NCBI GenBank assembly: GCA_965204235.1
Contig: OZ241979.1
Location: 1,860,001-1,924,000, forward strand
From: JAJDTQ01 sp965204235
GTDB taxonomy: Bacteria; Desulfobacterota; Binatia; UBA9968; JAJDTQ01
Length of the DNA stretch: 64,000 bases
Reading direction: 5' to 3'
Under the pieces are notes generated by a model. The model ran no database searches, was not told the DNA's origin, and saw nothing but the letters and a program-made list of their open reading frames with translations. The position numbers and the translations under genes are program-made. Shown here piece by piece: positions 1 through 8,595 of the stretch. Numbering within the stretch: the stretch's first letter is position 1; each line of letters starts with the position of its first letter.

Positions 1-27
1 GGCCAAGGCGGCGAGCTGGCCCGATGG

Positions 28-47
28 ATTCCCGCTTTCGCGGGAAT
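28..47. repeat. short palindromic repeat, copy 1
   Basis: A perfect palindrome (ATTCCCGC, four-base loop, GCGGGAAT) of the REP-like type. A second copy lies at 4375-4394 beside a MITE-like element. It could form a hairpin in RNA. No gene was recognised between 1 and 271; that stretch holds this palindrome and two copies of a second short repeat. Confidence 0.7.
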
Positions 48-140
48 GACGAGGTGAGGTGTCCACGCCGCCAAACCGAGGACGGCATGGTTGGAATGGG
101 GGGAAGCGGACATCATCGCGTACGTGGGGAGTGTCACAAT

Positions 141-175
141 CCACACGAATTCTCGAAGCGCCCTTTCTTCTATCG
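141..175 (+). repeat. defence-associated short repeat, copy 1 (diverged)
   Basis: Diverged copy of a short motif with core CACGAAATCCTGAAGAGC; here it reads CACACGAATTCTCGAAGC followed by CCCTTTCTTCTA. The trailing pyrimidine block is shared with the copy at 8724-8760. Other copies are at 251-270, 20351-20380 and 35021-35048, all in the same orientation. Confidence 0.5.
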
Positions 176-250
176 TCATCTGTATCGAAGAGGTTGCCAT
201 GCAGGAGAGAATACTATATGATGGTGAGGTTCCATCCTCGATCCTCTACC

Positions 251-270
251 CACATGAAATCCTGAAGAGT
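251..270 (+). repeat. defence-associated short repeat, copy 2
   Basis: Reads CACATGAAATCCTGAAGAGT. It lies directly downstream of the stop codon of the HEPN fragment (minus strand, stop at 272), as the copy at 8724-8760 lies at the end of the restriction-modification gene. Origin and function are unknown. Confidence 0.55.
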
Positions 271-271
271 C

Positions 272-519
272 TCAGGAATTAGCCGAAAACTCTCGGATGG
301 CGCCTGGGAACCAATCGACGAATGCCATCGCGATTCTATACAATTCACAGACTTCGGATGAGGTCTTGTCCATTGGATAGTTCGCGAAGTCTTGGTGAAC
401 CAGCCTGTTCCGTTCTCTACCGATCTCCAGGAACGCACACCTCGACTCGCGCAACTCGTCATTTTGTTCGACCACGCGCTTCGCGTGCTCTTTGAAACCA
501 CTGCCAAACATACTGAAGA
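272..519 (-). pseudogene. HEPN-domain protein, C-terminal fragment
   Basis: About 80 residues remain open up to the stop at 272, ending FSANS. The segment contains GRERNRLVHQDF, which fits the R-x(4-6)-H signature of HEPN ribonucleases; many HEPN proteins are toxins or anti-phage effectors that cleave RNA. The N-terminal part is missing: the frame meets a stop in the adjoining IS end, and the IS5-family element begins at about 519. A broken DUF262 gene lies on the far side of that element on the same strand. DUF262 and HEPN proteins are known to occur as neighbours, so the two fragments probably derive from one operon. The exact HEPN subfamily (for example the MAE_28990 type) is not certain. 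Confidence 0.6.
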
Positions 520-647
520 GGAACCTCTGAACAATTCAGGAATTGAGATGGAGGCATTCCAGATGCAGTTGATGGGAACGTCATGAGTATCATTTGGCGT
601 CGGAGGGCGGTGTAGAAACGAGGATCCGGGCGTCGATCGAGGGTTTG

Positions 648-678
648 AGCACCCCTGGAAGCATGTTCCAGGGGTGCT
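648..678. terminator. strong hairpin downstream of the transposase
   Basis: A perfect 13-bp stem (AGCACCCCTGGAA, loop GCATG, TTCCAGGGGTGCT) lies 12 bp beyond the transposase stop and inside the IS. It has no clear U-run on the transposase strand, so it may act as a terminator or as protection against read-through transcription. Confidence 0.5.
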
Positions 679-689
679 TTCCCTGCATT

Positions 690-1649
690 CTACGCACTCC
701 CACGCAATAATTCCCTCTTCGCCATCAGCATGTTGACCAAAGCACAAGTGATGAGCAAGTAATGCTCATTCTTCCACAGCCCCTTGTACCTGAGCCGGGT
801 GAACCCGAATCGCCTCTTCATCACCCCGAACACATGCTCCACCTTCGCTCGCACACGCGACTTGCTCCGGTTCCGCCTCCGATCCTCTTCCGTCAAAGGT
901 CGATTCCTCTGTCCCTTCCGGTGGGTAAAGTCCTGAGCCCTCGGCGCCCGCTCCCGGATCACCTTGCCCTGTCCCCCATACGCCGAGTCTCCCCACACCC
1001 GCGTCTCCCGCCCGTGCAACAACTCCCCCAGCTTCTGCGAATCATGCACGTTCGCCGCCGTCGCCACCACCGAATGGATCTGCTTCGTCCGACTGTCCAC
1101 CCCCACGTGCGCCTTCATCCCGAAATACCACTGATTCCCCTTCCGCGTCGAATGCATCTCCGGATCCCGCTGCCTCCCCTTGTTCTTCGTCGAGGCCGCC
1201 GCCTGCAGGATCGTCGCATCCACAATCGTTCCCGTCGATACCTTCAGCCCCTTCTCTTCCAGATGCCCATTCACCTTGCGAAACACTTCCTTCCCCAACT
1301 CATGGCGCTCCAACAAGTGCCGAAACTTGCAGATGGTCGTCTCATCCGGCACACGCTCCTCTCCCAAATCCACCCCCACGAACTCCCGCATGGCTCGCGA
1401 ATCATACAGCGCTTCCTCCACCCCGGGGTCCGACAGGCTGAACCAGTGCTGCAAAAAATGAATCCGCAACATCCGCTCGATCCCCACCGGGCGCCGTCCC
1501 GCTCCCGGAGGCTGCGGATAGTACGGCTCCACCGCCTCCACCAACTCCTCCCACGGGATCACCCCGTTCATCTCCTCCAGGAACTTCGCCTTCCGCGTCT
1601 GCCTGCCGTACTTCTCGAAATTCACCGCCCCGAACGTCCGCTGCTGCAT
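690..1649 (-). CDS. IS5-family DDE transposase
   Basis: 319 residues, full length for IS5-group transposases. The N-terminal region shows the family's helix-rich DNA-binding section (the PDETTICKFRHLLE stretch near residue 101). The DDE catalytic triad is intact: D145 in GTIVDATI, D221 in GDSAYGG and E271 in KVEHVFGVMKRR. The protein would cut and rejoin the ends of its own element and possibly those of related MITEs. The start follows the conserved MQQRTF opening, with a purine-rich stretch upstream. No frameshift or stop interrupts it, so the element may still be active. Confidence 0.92.
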   Translation of the reverse strand: MQQRTFGAVNFEKYGRQTRKAKFLEEMNGVIPWEELVEAVEPYYPQPPGAGRRPVGIERMLRIHFLQHWFSLSDPGVEEALYDSRAMREFVGVDLGEERVPDETTICKFRHLLERHELGKEVFRKVNGHLEEKGLKVSTGTIVDATILQAAASTKNKGRQRDPEMHSTRKGNQWYFGMKAHVGVDSRTKQIHSVVATAANVHDSQKLGELLHGRETRVWGDSAYGGQGKVIRERAPRAQDFTHRKGQRNRPLTEEDRRRNRSKSRVRAKVEHVFGVMKRRFGFTRLRYKGLWKNEHYLLITCALVNMLMAKRELLRGSA

Positions 1650-1749
1650 TCCGATAGCCTCCCTCTCCCTGATATCCTCCGATTCTACTCCCTGCCTTTT
1701 CTTTTCGCTACCATTATCCTCCCGCGGAGGGGAATAAATCAGAGGTTCC

Positions 1750-2672
1750 TTTAAGGAAAGACAGGAAAAGAGATTTCAGTTGACCATTATACGTCGCTGC
1801 ATTCCCTGCGCATTTCTTCGAAAATTTATTCAAGAACTTGACCATGGACGGACTGTAGTCGTTGCCGTCGACAAGCATGGCGAAGCCTCTCAACAAGATC
1901 TCGATATCTTTCATGTGTAGATCAGGGTCTGGAGAGCCAGGCATAGTTCGCCAATTTGCTTCCGCGTTGATTTCGTTAAGCATGTCATAGAACTGAGAAT
2001 GATACATGCTGGAGCGAATCTCTTGCGGGTGGAGGTTGACTCCGCCGGTGTTAAGGCGGTTGAATACTTCATACATTGCCGTATCACCATCGGAGGGACT
2101 GTTCTGCTTGATAATAATACAACGGATAGGACGCAGGTCCAACCGAGAACGGTGACCGTCCAAGGTTTCGTACGTCAGGCCGTTCAACTCGTTTTTTCTG
2201 GCAGGTTCGCCGACAGCCGCAATTTGAAGTCTTCGAAGTAGGTGTTATCCTGCAGAATGTCGTCTGGAATCTTGCCGTTCTGATCGAATATGCGGCGCAG
2301 ATCAGCACGCCTGTCTTTGCGAGGAAAGCGTTGTTGTTTGAAGTAATAAATAGACATTAGGCGTTGTTGTCCGTCGATGAGCAGATTCCTGTCCGGGCGC
2401 TGCTCGTAAAGGAAGAGTTGTGGAACAGGCAGGCCGAGAATCAGAGACTCAATAAGCTTTGATGCTCGTGCTAGATCCCACACGAAGTGTCTCTGGAAAC
2501 CAGGAATACACACCCACCCGTTGTCAACTAGTTGGTCCAATGTCATCACGTTGAAATCGCTCGGGACGGCAGTGATCTCGTATTCACCGACTGCCCAATC
2601 GGTATCATCATCGACGTAGTCGTCGTATCTGCCATCAGGCTCGTCGTGCCCGTCATCAGGTGTGCTTGCCAT
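1750..2672 (-). pseudogene. DUF262 (GmrS-like) protein, frameshifted and cut by an IS
   Basis: The N-terminal half (from ATG at 2672, preceded by AGGAGG at six bases) carries the DUF262 signature IDGQQRLMS around residues 99-107, a ParB/sulfiredoxin-like NTPase motif found in GmrSD-type type IV restriction enzymes and in SspE. At a run of six A (minus strand, near 2190) the frame shifts; the second half continues from NGLTYETLDG through the conserved FNRLNTGG motif. The IS5 element then truncates the C-terminus, so the last residues (TSDLFPSAGG) come from the IS end. Family members are normally longer. The frameshift lies in a homopolymer and could be a sequencing error; the IS truncation could not. 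Its likely partner is the HEPN fragment at 272-519. Confidence 0.8.
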
Positions 2673-2783
2673 GGAACTCCTCCTTGACCGATGGCTGCCG
2701 TCCACTTGCATCCAGCGGGAGCGCATCTGTCAAATACGTGAACCAGGAGCCGCAACCAGACCAAATCCGCTGGGAATCGGCGC

Positions 2784-4208
2784 TCAGGACGAGACCTTCT
2801 TCACGCCGTCGAGGGCGGCGATCTTGTAGGCTTCGCCCAGGGTCGGAAAGCTGAACACGTTGTCGATGAAGTAGTCGATGGTGCCGTTGTGGCTCAGCAC
2901 CGCCTGCCCCACGTGGATCAGCTCGCACGCCTGGTCCCCGATGATGTGCACCCCCAGGAGGTGCCCGGCGTTGGGTTCGAACAACAGGCTCAACATGCCG
3001 TGCTCGTCCCCGATGATGCCCGCCTTGGTCACCTCCTCGTAGGTCGCCACCCCCACGGCGTAGGGGATGCCCTTGGCATGCAACTCCTTCTGCGTATAGC
3101 CCACCATGGCGACCTCGGGGATGGTATAGACGCACATGGGGAACAGGTTCCTTCGGCCTCCCACCCTGCGCCCCAGGGCATAGCTCGCCGCCATGCGGCC
3201 CTGCTCGCTGCTGGTGGACGCCAGGGCCGGAAAGCCGATGACGTCGCCGGCCGCGTAGATGCTGGGGACCGAGGTCTGGAACAACTCGTTGACCTTGATC
3301 AACCCGTGCCGGGTCACGTCCACGCCCACGTCCTCCAGACCGAGGACCTTGGAGGCCACCTCGCGCCCCTTGGCCACGATCAGGGCGTCGGCCTCCAGCA
3401 CCCGACCGTCCGCCAAGCTGATCCGCGCCCTGCCTTCCGGGGTCCGCTCGATCTTCTCGTGGACGCCGTCCCACACGAACTCCACGCCGAAGTCCTCCAT
3501 GCGCCGGATCAGCATGTCCACCAGCGGACGTTCCGCAAAGGTGAGGAAATCACGGTCGTGCTGGACCAGCCACACGTTGCAGCCCAGCACCGCAAAGGCG
3601 GAGCCGTATTCCGCGCCGATGACCCCCGCGCCCACCACGATCAGCGAATCGGGCAGGGTCTCGCGCTGGAGCTCCAGGGTGAAGGCGGAATCGGAATCGA
3701 AGATGACTTCGTTGTCGATGGGTATGTCCGGTATGCGGCGGGGCCGGGAGCCGGTGGCGATGAGGATCTTCTCCGCCCTCAGGGTGACCGACTCCATGGG
3801 GTTCTTCAGGAGCCAGGCATGCACCGAGTTCGGGCTCTCCAGGGTGGCGTGGTAGCCTCGGAAGACGTGAATCCGGTCCCGGTAGTCCTTCAGTTGCTCC
3901 TCCATGGTCGCTATCTGGCGATCGACCACCTTGCGGACCCGAACGAACAGGTCCGACACGGTGATGTCCCGCTTCTCGGTGAAGTCCATGCCGTAGAACG
4001 GACGCTGCCGGACGCCCCGCAGGTACAGTATGGCCTCGCGCAGGGTCTTGCTGGGTATGGTGCCCGAAAGCAGGGTCACGCCGCCCAGGGTCTCGTGCCG
4101 CTCCAGGATGGCGACCCTGGCGGCTCCCAGCTTGCACGCTTGGACCGCGGCGCTGTAGCCCGCGGGGCCGCTCCCGATGATGACCACTTCGTAGTCGGTG
4201 TCCTGCAT
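2784..4208 (-). CDS. sthA: soluble pyridine nucleotide transhydrogenase (SthA-type)
   Basis: 474-residue flavoprotein of the class I pyridine-nucleotide disulfide oxidoreductase fold. The N-terminal FAD motif GSGPAG is at residues 12-17 and the second Rossmann motif (GAGVIGAEYGSAF) is mid-protein. Where dihydrolipoamide dehydrogenase has its redox CxxxxC pair, this protein has T45 and T50 (GGVTLLSGTIPSK), the expected arrangement for the energy-independent transhydrogenase, which balances NADH and NADPH in the cytoplasm. I chose the ATG at 4208 (MQDTDYEVV) because homology starts there; a longer frame to 4250 has no recognisable sequence. It stands alone on the minus strand. Confidence 0.88.
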   Translation of the reverse strand: MQDTDYEVVIIGSGPAGYSAAVQACKLGAARVAILERHETLGGVTLLSGTIPSKTLREAILYLRGVRQRPFYGMDFTEKRDITVSDLFVRVRKVVDRQIATMEEQLKDYRDRIHVFRGYHATLESPNSVHAWLLKNPMESVTLRAEKILIATGSRPRRIPDIPIDNEVIFDSDSAFTLELQRETLPDSLIVVGAGVIGAEYGSAFAVLGCNVWLVQHDRDFLTFAERPLVDMLIRRMEDFGVEFVWDGVHEKIERTPEGRARISLADGRVLEADALIVAKGREVASKVLGLEDVGVDVTRHGLIKVNELFQTSVPSIYAAGDVIGFPALASTSSEQGRMAASYALGRRVGGRRNLFPMCVYTIPEVAMVGYTQKELHAKGIPYAVGVATYEEVTKAGIIGDEHGMLSLLFEPNAGHLLGVHIIGDQACELIHVGQAVLSHNGTIDYFIDNVFSFPTLGEAYKIAALDGVKKVSS

Positions 4209-4374
4209 AAGCCCTCTGGTGCGGCGCCCCGTCCTCTCGACGGCTCGCACGGTCCTTCCCCTGACGCCGGACCGCTCGCGGAGCCTGCGTCACTTTAGCC
4301 CGTTTGCGCGCGAACCGCCATCAGGCCCATGACCTCCAGCCGCTTGCGTCTCCAAGTCGGAAAGCCCACCCGTC

Positions 4375-4394
4375 ATTCCCGCGAAAGCGGGAAT
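4375..4394. repeat. short palindromic repeat, copy 2
   Basis: Same 20-bp palindrome as at 28-47 (ATTCCCGC GAAA GCGGGAAT), 8 bp before a MITE-like element in the gap between sthA and the TSUP gene. Confidence 0.7.
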
Positions 4395-4402
4395 CCACTT
4401 TC

Positions 4403-4544
4403 GGAACCTCCGGTCCATTCCGGCTTGAGGCGCCTCTCCTTATGGAAAAGCGCGTCCTTCGACTTCGCTTCGCTACGCTCAGGATGAACGGAGTTCTCCG
4501 CTACGCTACGCTCGGGACGAACGGGGGAATCGTTCAGGGTTTCC
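4403..4544 (+). repeat. MITE-like element, copy 1 (142 bp)
   Basis: Starts GGAACCTCCGGTCCATTCC and ends with the complement of GGAAACCCTGAACGATTC. The interior carries the shared core from GCGCGTCCTTCGACTTCGC to CTCAGGATGAACG, with a second partial copy of the CTACGCTCGGGACGAACGG block, which explains its extra length. Its right end abuts the stop codon of the TSUP gene (4545) exactly. Confidence 0.75.
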
Positions 4545-5312
4545 CTAACCGGCAATTTCCGTTCCTGCTCCCCCCAACCCGCGGTAGATCAGCATCAGGC
4601 CGCTGAGGATCAGGAGGGACAGGATGGCGCGGTTGAAGGTCTGCTGGCGGATGCGGTCCTGGGTCCGCAGGCCCAGGTAGAAGCTCACGAGGACGAACGC
4701 GCTCACGAACAGGGAGAGCTTCAGCGCTTCGACGCTGAAGAGGTTCCACGTGGAGATGGCGATGACCTGCCAGAACTTCGCCATGACGAATGTGGTGGCG
4801 ATGGCCTTGACGAAGTCGGCCTTCCCGAGACCGAGGCCCTGGAGGTAGAGGGCCATGACCGGACCGATGGTGTTGGTCAACCCCAACAGGAAACCCGCGG
4901 CGAAACCCGCCACCGGCGACGCCAGCGGCTCCGCGCGCCGGGGCACGGTCAACCTCCACGTCAGGAGGCCGGATCCCGCGAACAGGATGACCACCGTCCC
5001 CAGGATCAGGTGCAACACCCACAGGGAGAGCCGGGCGAGCCCCCAGGTGCCCAGGAACACCCCCGCCAAGGCGAACAGGAACACGGAGGCGAAGCGCCGG
5101 AAGAGGGCGGTGGGGACGCCCCCGCGGAAGAGCTGGCCCAGGTCCATCAACACGCTGGGAAGGACCAGGACGACGATGGCCATGCGGACGTCGAGCAGCA
5201 GGGTCAGCATGGGCGTGGCGATGAGCGGGAAACCCATGCCGGTGGCCCCCTTGACGAACCCAGCGAAGAAGAGGGCCAGGGCCACCGGGACCAGGGTCCA
5301 GTCAAGCGTCAT
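4545..5312 (-). CDS. TSUP-family (TauE/SafE) membrane transporter
   Basis: 255 residues with about eight hydrophobic segments arranged in two halves, each opening with the family's glycine-rich pattern (GATGMGFPLIATPML near residue 23). TSUP proteins export sulfite, sulfoacetate and related organic acids across the inner membrane; the substrate here cannot be told from sequence. Its start is 12 bp from the stop of the UbiD-family gene upstream on the same strand, so it may be co-transcribed with it and could export a product of that pathway. The stop codon touches a MITE-like element. Confidence 0.82.
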   Translation of the reverse strand: MTLDWTLVPVALALFFAGFVKGATGMGFPLIATPMLTLLLDVRMAIVVLVLPSVLMDLGQLFRGGVPTALFRRFASVFLFALAGVFLGTWGLARLSLWVLHLILGTVVILFAGSGLLTWRLTVPRRAEPLASPVAGFAAGFLLGLTNTIGPVMALYLQGLGLGKADFVKAIATTFVMAKFWQVIAISTWNLFSVEALKLSLFVSAFVLVSFYLGLRTQDRIRQQTFNRAILSLLILSGLMLIYRGLGGAGTEIAG

Positions 5313-5324
5313 GGGCGAGGCCGG

Positions 5325-6956
5325 TCAATCGGGCTTCCATCGTTTCTGGACGTCCTGCAGCCGCTCGCCCCGCTCCACGGGCACGGCGCGCCGGTCCAGC
5401 TTGGCGCCGGTGCGGCGGTGCTCGCCCTTGACTGCCAGCGCCGCCTCCTCGTCGAGCTCCGCCTGCCACATGCCCAGGGAATAGCCGTGCCACGGGTTGC
5501 CGTGTTGCAGCTCCGGCAGTCCGAGCTCCCGCCACAGATCCTTCGCCCGCTCCATGAACTCCCGGGTGGGCAGGGACACCGGCGGGAAGTCCGCCTTCCG
5601 GGTGGCGTCGATGAGCAGGGAGGAGTCCTCGCCGTCGTAGTCTCCCCCGCGGCCGTGCATGCGCACCAGGTGGATGGGCGAGTGGACGGTCTGCCGCCCT
5701 TGGATGATACCCACGTCCCGGTGGGGCTGCGAGCGGTGGCAGATGGCCCAGTTGACCGCGGCGAAGTTCTCCGGGTCCACGTCCTCGTCCACTGCGACCA
5801 CCACCTTGCCGAGGTCGTAGCGGAAACCCAGCACCGCCATCATGGCCTGCCACGGCTCCTGCTTGTGGGTCTTCTTCATCTGCACCACCACGAACTGCCG
5901 CAGGTTCACCAGGGGCTCGTGCATGCCCACCCGCGACACGCTCTTCAGGTTGCAGTGGTTCCGCAGGTGGTCCAGCACCAGCGACTCCCAGCCCCGGTGC
6001 TTGATCTTGCTGCTCTCGCTCGGCGTCACCTGGCTCAGCACGCCCACGTAATGGGGGTTCTTGCGGTGCGTGATGCAGGTGGCCTCGAACACCGGGCTCA
6101 GGCTGCGGGGGTCCATGTACCCGTGGGACTCCCCGAACGGACCCTCCGGTTCGAGCACGTCGGTGCGGATGTGGCCTTCGATGACGATCTCCGCGTCGGC
6201 CGGCACCTCCAGATCGACGGTCTCGCACTTGACCAGTTGCAGGGGCCGGCCCAGGATGGCCCCTGCCACGCCGAGCTCGTCCACCCCGTAGGCGATCTTC
6301 TGCACCGCCACGTACGAGAGGCACGGGACCGCGCCGATGACGCCGGCCGCGGGCAGCGGTTGCCCCAGGGCGTTGGCCTTGTTCCAGTGTACGGCCAGGT
6401 CCTGCTGTCCGCTGATGAGGTACACGCCGGTCTTGGCGGGGGACTTGATCTGGCCCCGGTAGTTGCCCACGTTGCGTATGCCGGTCTCGGGGTCCTTGGT
6501 CACCCAGTGGCACGCGGTCAGGTACGGACCGTTGTCGAAGCCCGGGGTCGAGATGGGCACGGGGAACTCGTCGAGGCCGCCGTGGTCCAGGAGGCCGCCG
6601 CCCGTGTGGACCTCCTCCTTGACCGGACCGGTGGCCGCCATCTCCGGCGCCACCGGACTCGCCACCGCCGCGGACCACTTCTCGAAGCTCCGGCCGGGTT
6701 CGCACCCCATGCCCAGGGCGTAGATGGCCTCGTTGGAGGCCAGGGCGCCCAGCAGCACCGGCGTGTCGTACCGCCTGCCCTTGGCGTCCACCACGTTCTC
6801 GAAGAGGAACGCCTTGCGGCGGCGGTCCGGCAACCCCAGGAACTGCCAGCGCACCAGCGGATGCAACTCGGTGTCCTTGTCCACCGGACGGGCCACGCGC
6901 ACCAGCAGCCCCTGCCGGTCCAGGAGGTCGATGTACTCCCTGAGGTCCCGGTACAT
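5325..6956 (-). CDS. UbiD-family decarboxylase, copy 1
   Basis: 543 residues, normal for UbiD enzymes, which use prenylated FMN to decarboxylate (or carboxylate) aromatic or unsaturated acids. The signature EGPFGESHGY is near residues 270-280, with the following VFEATCITHRKNP block and the cofactor- and metal-binding histidine-rich segments present. The chosen ATG (MYRDLREYIDLL) is where similarity starts; the frame stays open upstream through the neighbouring hydratase gene, but that part is antisense shadow. It lies 14 bp from the enoyl-CoA hydratase and 12 bp from the TSUP gene, suggesting one operon that processes an organic acid. No UbiX prenyltransferase gene is in the window. Confidence 0.88.
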   Translation of the reverse strand: MYRDLREYIDLLDRQGLLVRVARPVDKDTELHPLVRWQFLGLPDRRRKAFLFENVVDAKGRRYDTPVLLGALASNEAIYALGMGCEPGRSFEKWSAAVASPVAPEMAATGPVKEEVHTGGGLLDHGGLDEFPVPISTPGFDNGPYLTACHWVTKDPETGIRNVGNYRGQIKSPAKTGVYLISGQQDLAVHWNKANALGQPLPAAGVIGAVPCLSYVAVQKIAYGVDELGVAGAILGRPLQLVKCETVDLEVPADAEIVIEGHIRTDVLEPEGPFGESHGYMDPRSLSPVFEATCITHRKNPHYVGVLSQVTPSESSKIKHRGWESLVLDHLRNHCNLKSVSRVGMHEPLVNLRQFVVVQMKKTHKQEPWQAMMAVLGFRYDLGKVVVAVDEDVDPENFAAVNWAICHRSQPHRDVGIIQGRQTVHSPIHLVRMHGRGGDYDGEDSSLLIDATRKADFPPVSLPTREFMERAKDLWRELGLPELQHGNPWHGYSLGMWQAELDEEAALAVKGEHRRTGAKLDRRAVPVERGERLQDVQKRWKPD

Positions 6957-6970
6957 CCCGAAACCCTCGA

Positions 6971-7783
6971 TCAACGGCCCCTGAACCGGGGCTTGCGCTT
7001 CTCGTCGAAGGCCGCGGGGCCTTCCCGGGCGTCCTCGGTGCCGCCCACCATGGCGCGGAACCCTGCCTCGAAGCGGATGGCGTCCGAAAGCGGCAGGTCG
7101 AGACCCCGCAGCACCACCTCCTTGACCGCCCGGATGGCCAGCGGCGGGCCGTCGGCAATGGCCCGGGCCAAGTCCCCGGCCGCGGCCATCAACTCGTCCC
7201 CGGGCACCACCCGGTTCACCAGGCCGCACCGGAAGGCTTCGTCCGCGGAGATGGAGGCGCCGGTGTAGAGCATCTCCAGGGCCATGCCCAACGGCATGAT
7301 GCGGGGCAGCCGCACGGTCCCGGAGCTGCCGGGGAAGAACCCCCGCCGGATCTCCGGCAGGCCGAAGCTGGCGTCCTCGCTGCAGATGCGGATGTCGCAG
7401 GACAGGGCGATCTCGAAGCCGCCGGCGAGGCAATAGCCCTGCACCGCGGCGATCATCGGCTTCCACACCGGCTCCCGGCGCCCGGGGTCCCGGGCCAGCG
7501 CCGACGTCCAGAACTCCCGCGCCCGGGGGTCGCCGGCCGCGGCCCGCTCCTTCAGGTCCATGCCGGTGGAGAACGCCCTGCCGCCGGCGCCGCTGACCAC
7601 CGCCGCCCGAAGGTCCGCGTCCGCGGCGAACTCGTCCCACACCCGCCCCACCTCGGCCCACATCTCCTCGTTCATGGCGTTGAGCCTGTCGGGCCGGTTC
7701 AGTGTAATGAACGCAACGCCGTCCTTGCGGTCCAGGTCAACGTGAGACGCCAAGTCCCGGCCCTCCACATGCCAACGCCCCAC
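6971..7783 (-). CDS. enoyl-CoA hydratase/isomerase family protein
   Basis: 270 residues with the crotonase fold: LNRPDRLNAM near the start, the first oxyanion-hole region at FSTGMDL and the second at YCLAGGFEIALSCD. The glutamate of SFGLPEIRRGFFPG matches the catalytic position of many hydratases. It acts on an acyl-CoA thioester; the specific substrate is unknown. The start is a GTG at 7783; a second in-frame GTG at 7768 is possible. It is first in the likely operon with the UbiD decarboxylase and TSUP exporter. Two short pieces of this gene are repeated at 8596-8665. Confidence 0.85.
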   Translation of the reverse strand: MGRWHVEGRDLASHVDLDRKDGVAFITLNRPDRLNAMNEEMWAEVGRVWDEFAADADLRAAVVSGAGGRAFSTGMDLKERAAAGDPRAREFWTSALARDPGRREPVWKPMIAAVQGYCLAGGFEIALSCDIRICSEDASFGLPEIRRGFFPGSSGTVRLPRIMPLGMALEMLYTGASISADEAFRCGLVNRVVPGDELMAAAGDLARAIADGPPLAIRAVKEVVLRGLDLPLSDAIRFEAGFRAMVGGTEDAREGPAAFDEKRKPRFRGR

Positions 7784-7871
7784 AGGGTTCGATCATCAGG
7801 CTCCACACAGGTCAGCAGACCTCTTGAAGATGAAATGGGGGCTTTTGATCTCGCCGCGGCGCTTCGCGGGA

Positions 7872-8273
7872 TCAGGCCACGAGCGAGAAATAGCGGCTAC
7901 CGGCAGCAGCTCCACGGTCGAACGTATAGGTTTGCTTACAGCCTCGCGCATGGTTGCGGTGGGCGATCAGGTAGTCCGCGAAGTCGGCGCTGCCCGCTTC
8001 GAATTCGCGCAAGGCTCCCCATGTAATCTCGCGATCTTCGACCAGGAATTCGGTCGTCCGCAGGACTTGGCGGATCACCGATGCGACCATGGACTTCTCA
8101 TAGCGGTAAGCGACGCTCAGGACCCACACCAGTTCCACCAGCACCGGAACGCTGACGTATCCGGGGGACTGCGCCGTACACTGCCCTTCGATGAGGCGTG
8201 TCGCGGCGTGCGCCTGATCGGGATCGTCCTGAACGATGTAGCGCGCCAGGACGTTGGTATCGAGACCGATCAT
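7872..8273 (-). CDS. vapC: PIN-domain toxin, VapC-type
   Basis: 133 residues. The PIN fold shows the first acidic residue in MIGLDTNVLARYI, a conserved glutamate in VLVELVWVL, and the C-terminal acidic cluster around ADFADYLIAHR plus TFDRGAA. VapC toxins are metal-dependent ribonucleases, usually cutting tRNA or rRNA. The ATG at 8273 starts four bases after the stop of the AbrB-type antitoxin gene, the classic order for such pairs. All expected acidic residues seem present, so the toxin looks intact. Confidence 0.85.
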   Translation of the reverse strand: MIGLDTNVLARYIVQDDPDQAHAATRLIEGQCTAQSPGYVSVPVLVELVWVLSVAYRYEKSMVASVIRQVLRTTEFLVEDREITWGALREFEAGSADFADYLIAHRNHARGCKQTYTFDRGAAAGSRYFSLVA

Positions 8274-8277
8274 CCGA

Positions 8278-8517
8278 TCACTGCTTGCGCGTGACCGCAC
8301 TCGCAATGGCCTCGTCCATTGTCTCGAGGCTGACCGGGGATTCGGGTTTCGGCACCATGCCCTTGAGTTGCGTAACGGGTGCCGTGACGGGGGTAACCCG
8401 CAAGCTGCCGTCTTCTTCCAACATGAAGTCGATCTTGTCGCCCGGTCTGAGGCGCAGCTTGTCCCGAATCGGCTTGGGGAAGGTCACCTGACCCTTGCTG
8501 GTCATTGTCGCTTGCAT
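8278..8517 (-). CDS. AbrB/MazE-family antitoxin
   Basis: 79 residues with a SpoVT/AbrB swapped-hairpin DNA-binding domain at the N-terminus (TSKGQVTFPKPIRDKLRLRP) and an acidic C-terminal tail that would wrap the VapC toxin. Such antitoxins bind their own promoter and, with the toxin, repress it. The start may be the ATG at 8517 or the one four codons later. It overlaps no gene and precedes vapC by four bases. Confidence 0.85.
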   Translation of the reverse strand: MQATMTSKGQVTFPKPIRDKLRLRPGDKIDFMLEEDGSLRVTPVTAPVTQLKGMVPKPESPVSLETMDEAIASAVTRKQ

Positions 8518-8595
8518 TACTTCTATCCCGACGGCTTACTCCAGGGTAAGGCAATGTCGAGGTAAAATCAAGGGCCGAGTTGCACGGTGCGAGGT

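Larger units (their letters stand above)
519..1750 (-). mobile_element. IS5-family insertion sequence
   Basis: The element of about 1.23 kb is bounded by perfect 12-bp terminal inverted repeats: AGGAACCTCTGA at 519-530 and its reverse complement at 1739-1750. It carries one DDE transposase (690-1649) and about 160 bp of non-coding DNA at the left end. No clear target-site duplication is seen; the flanks differ, which suggests a deletion accompanied or followed insertion. The first 16 bases of the left end, GGAACCTCTGAACAAT, match the ends of the MITE-like repeats across the window, so this element is a candidate source of transposase for them. Confidence 0.8.

Noticed and set aside
214..747. 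Long open frame on the minus strand across the left IS end (177 codons)
   Set aside because: It runs across the IS boundary, overlaps the transposase 3' end and has no protein-like composition; the HEPN fragment lies in another frame.
519..1750. Target-site duplication around the IS
   Set aside because: Flanks read AAG on the left and TTA on the right with no matching 3-4 base repeat, so none is claimed.
762..1754. Long plus-strand frame opposite the transposase
   Set aside because: Rich in His, Pro, Leu and Arg with no motif, as expected for the antisense of a high-GC gene; the transposase has a complete DDE triad on the other strand.
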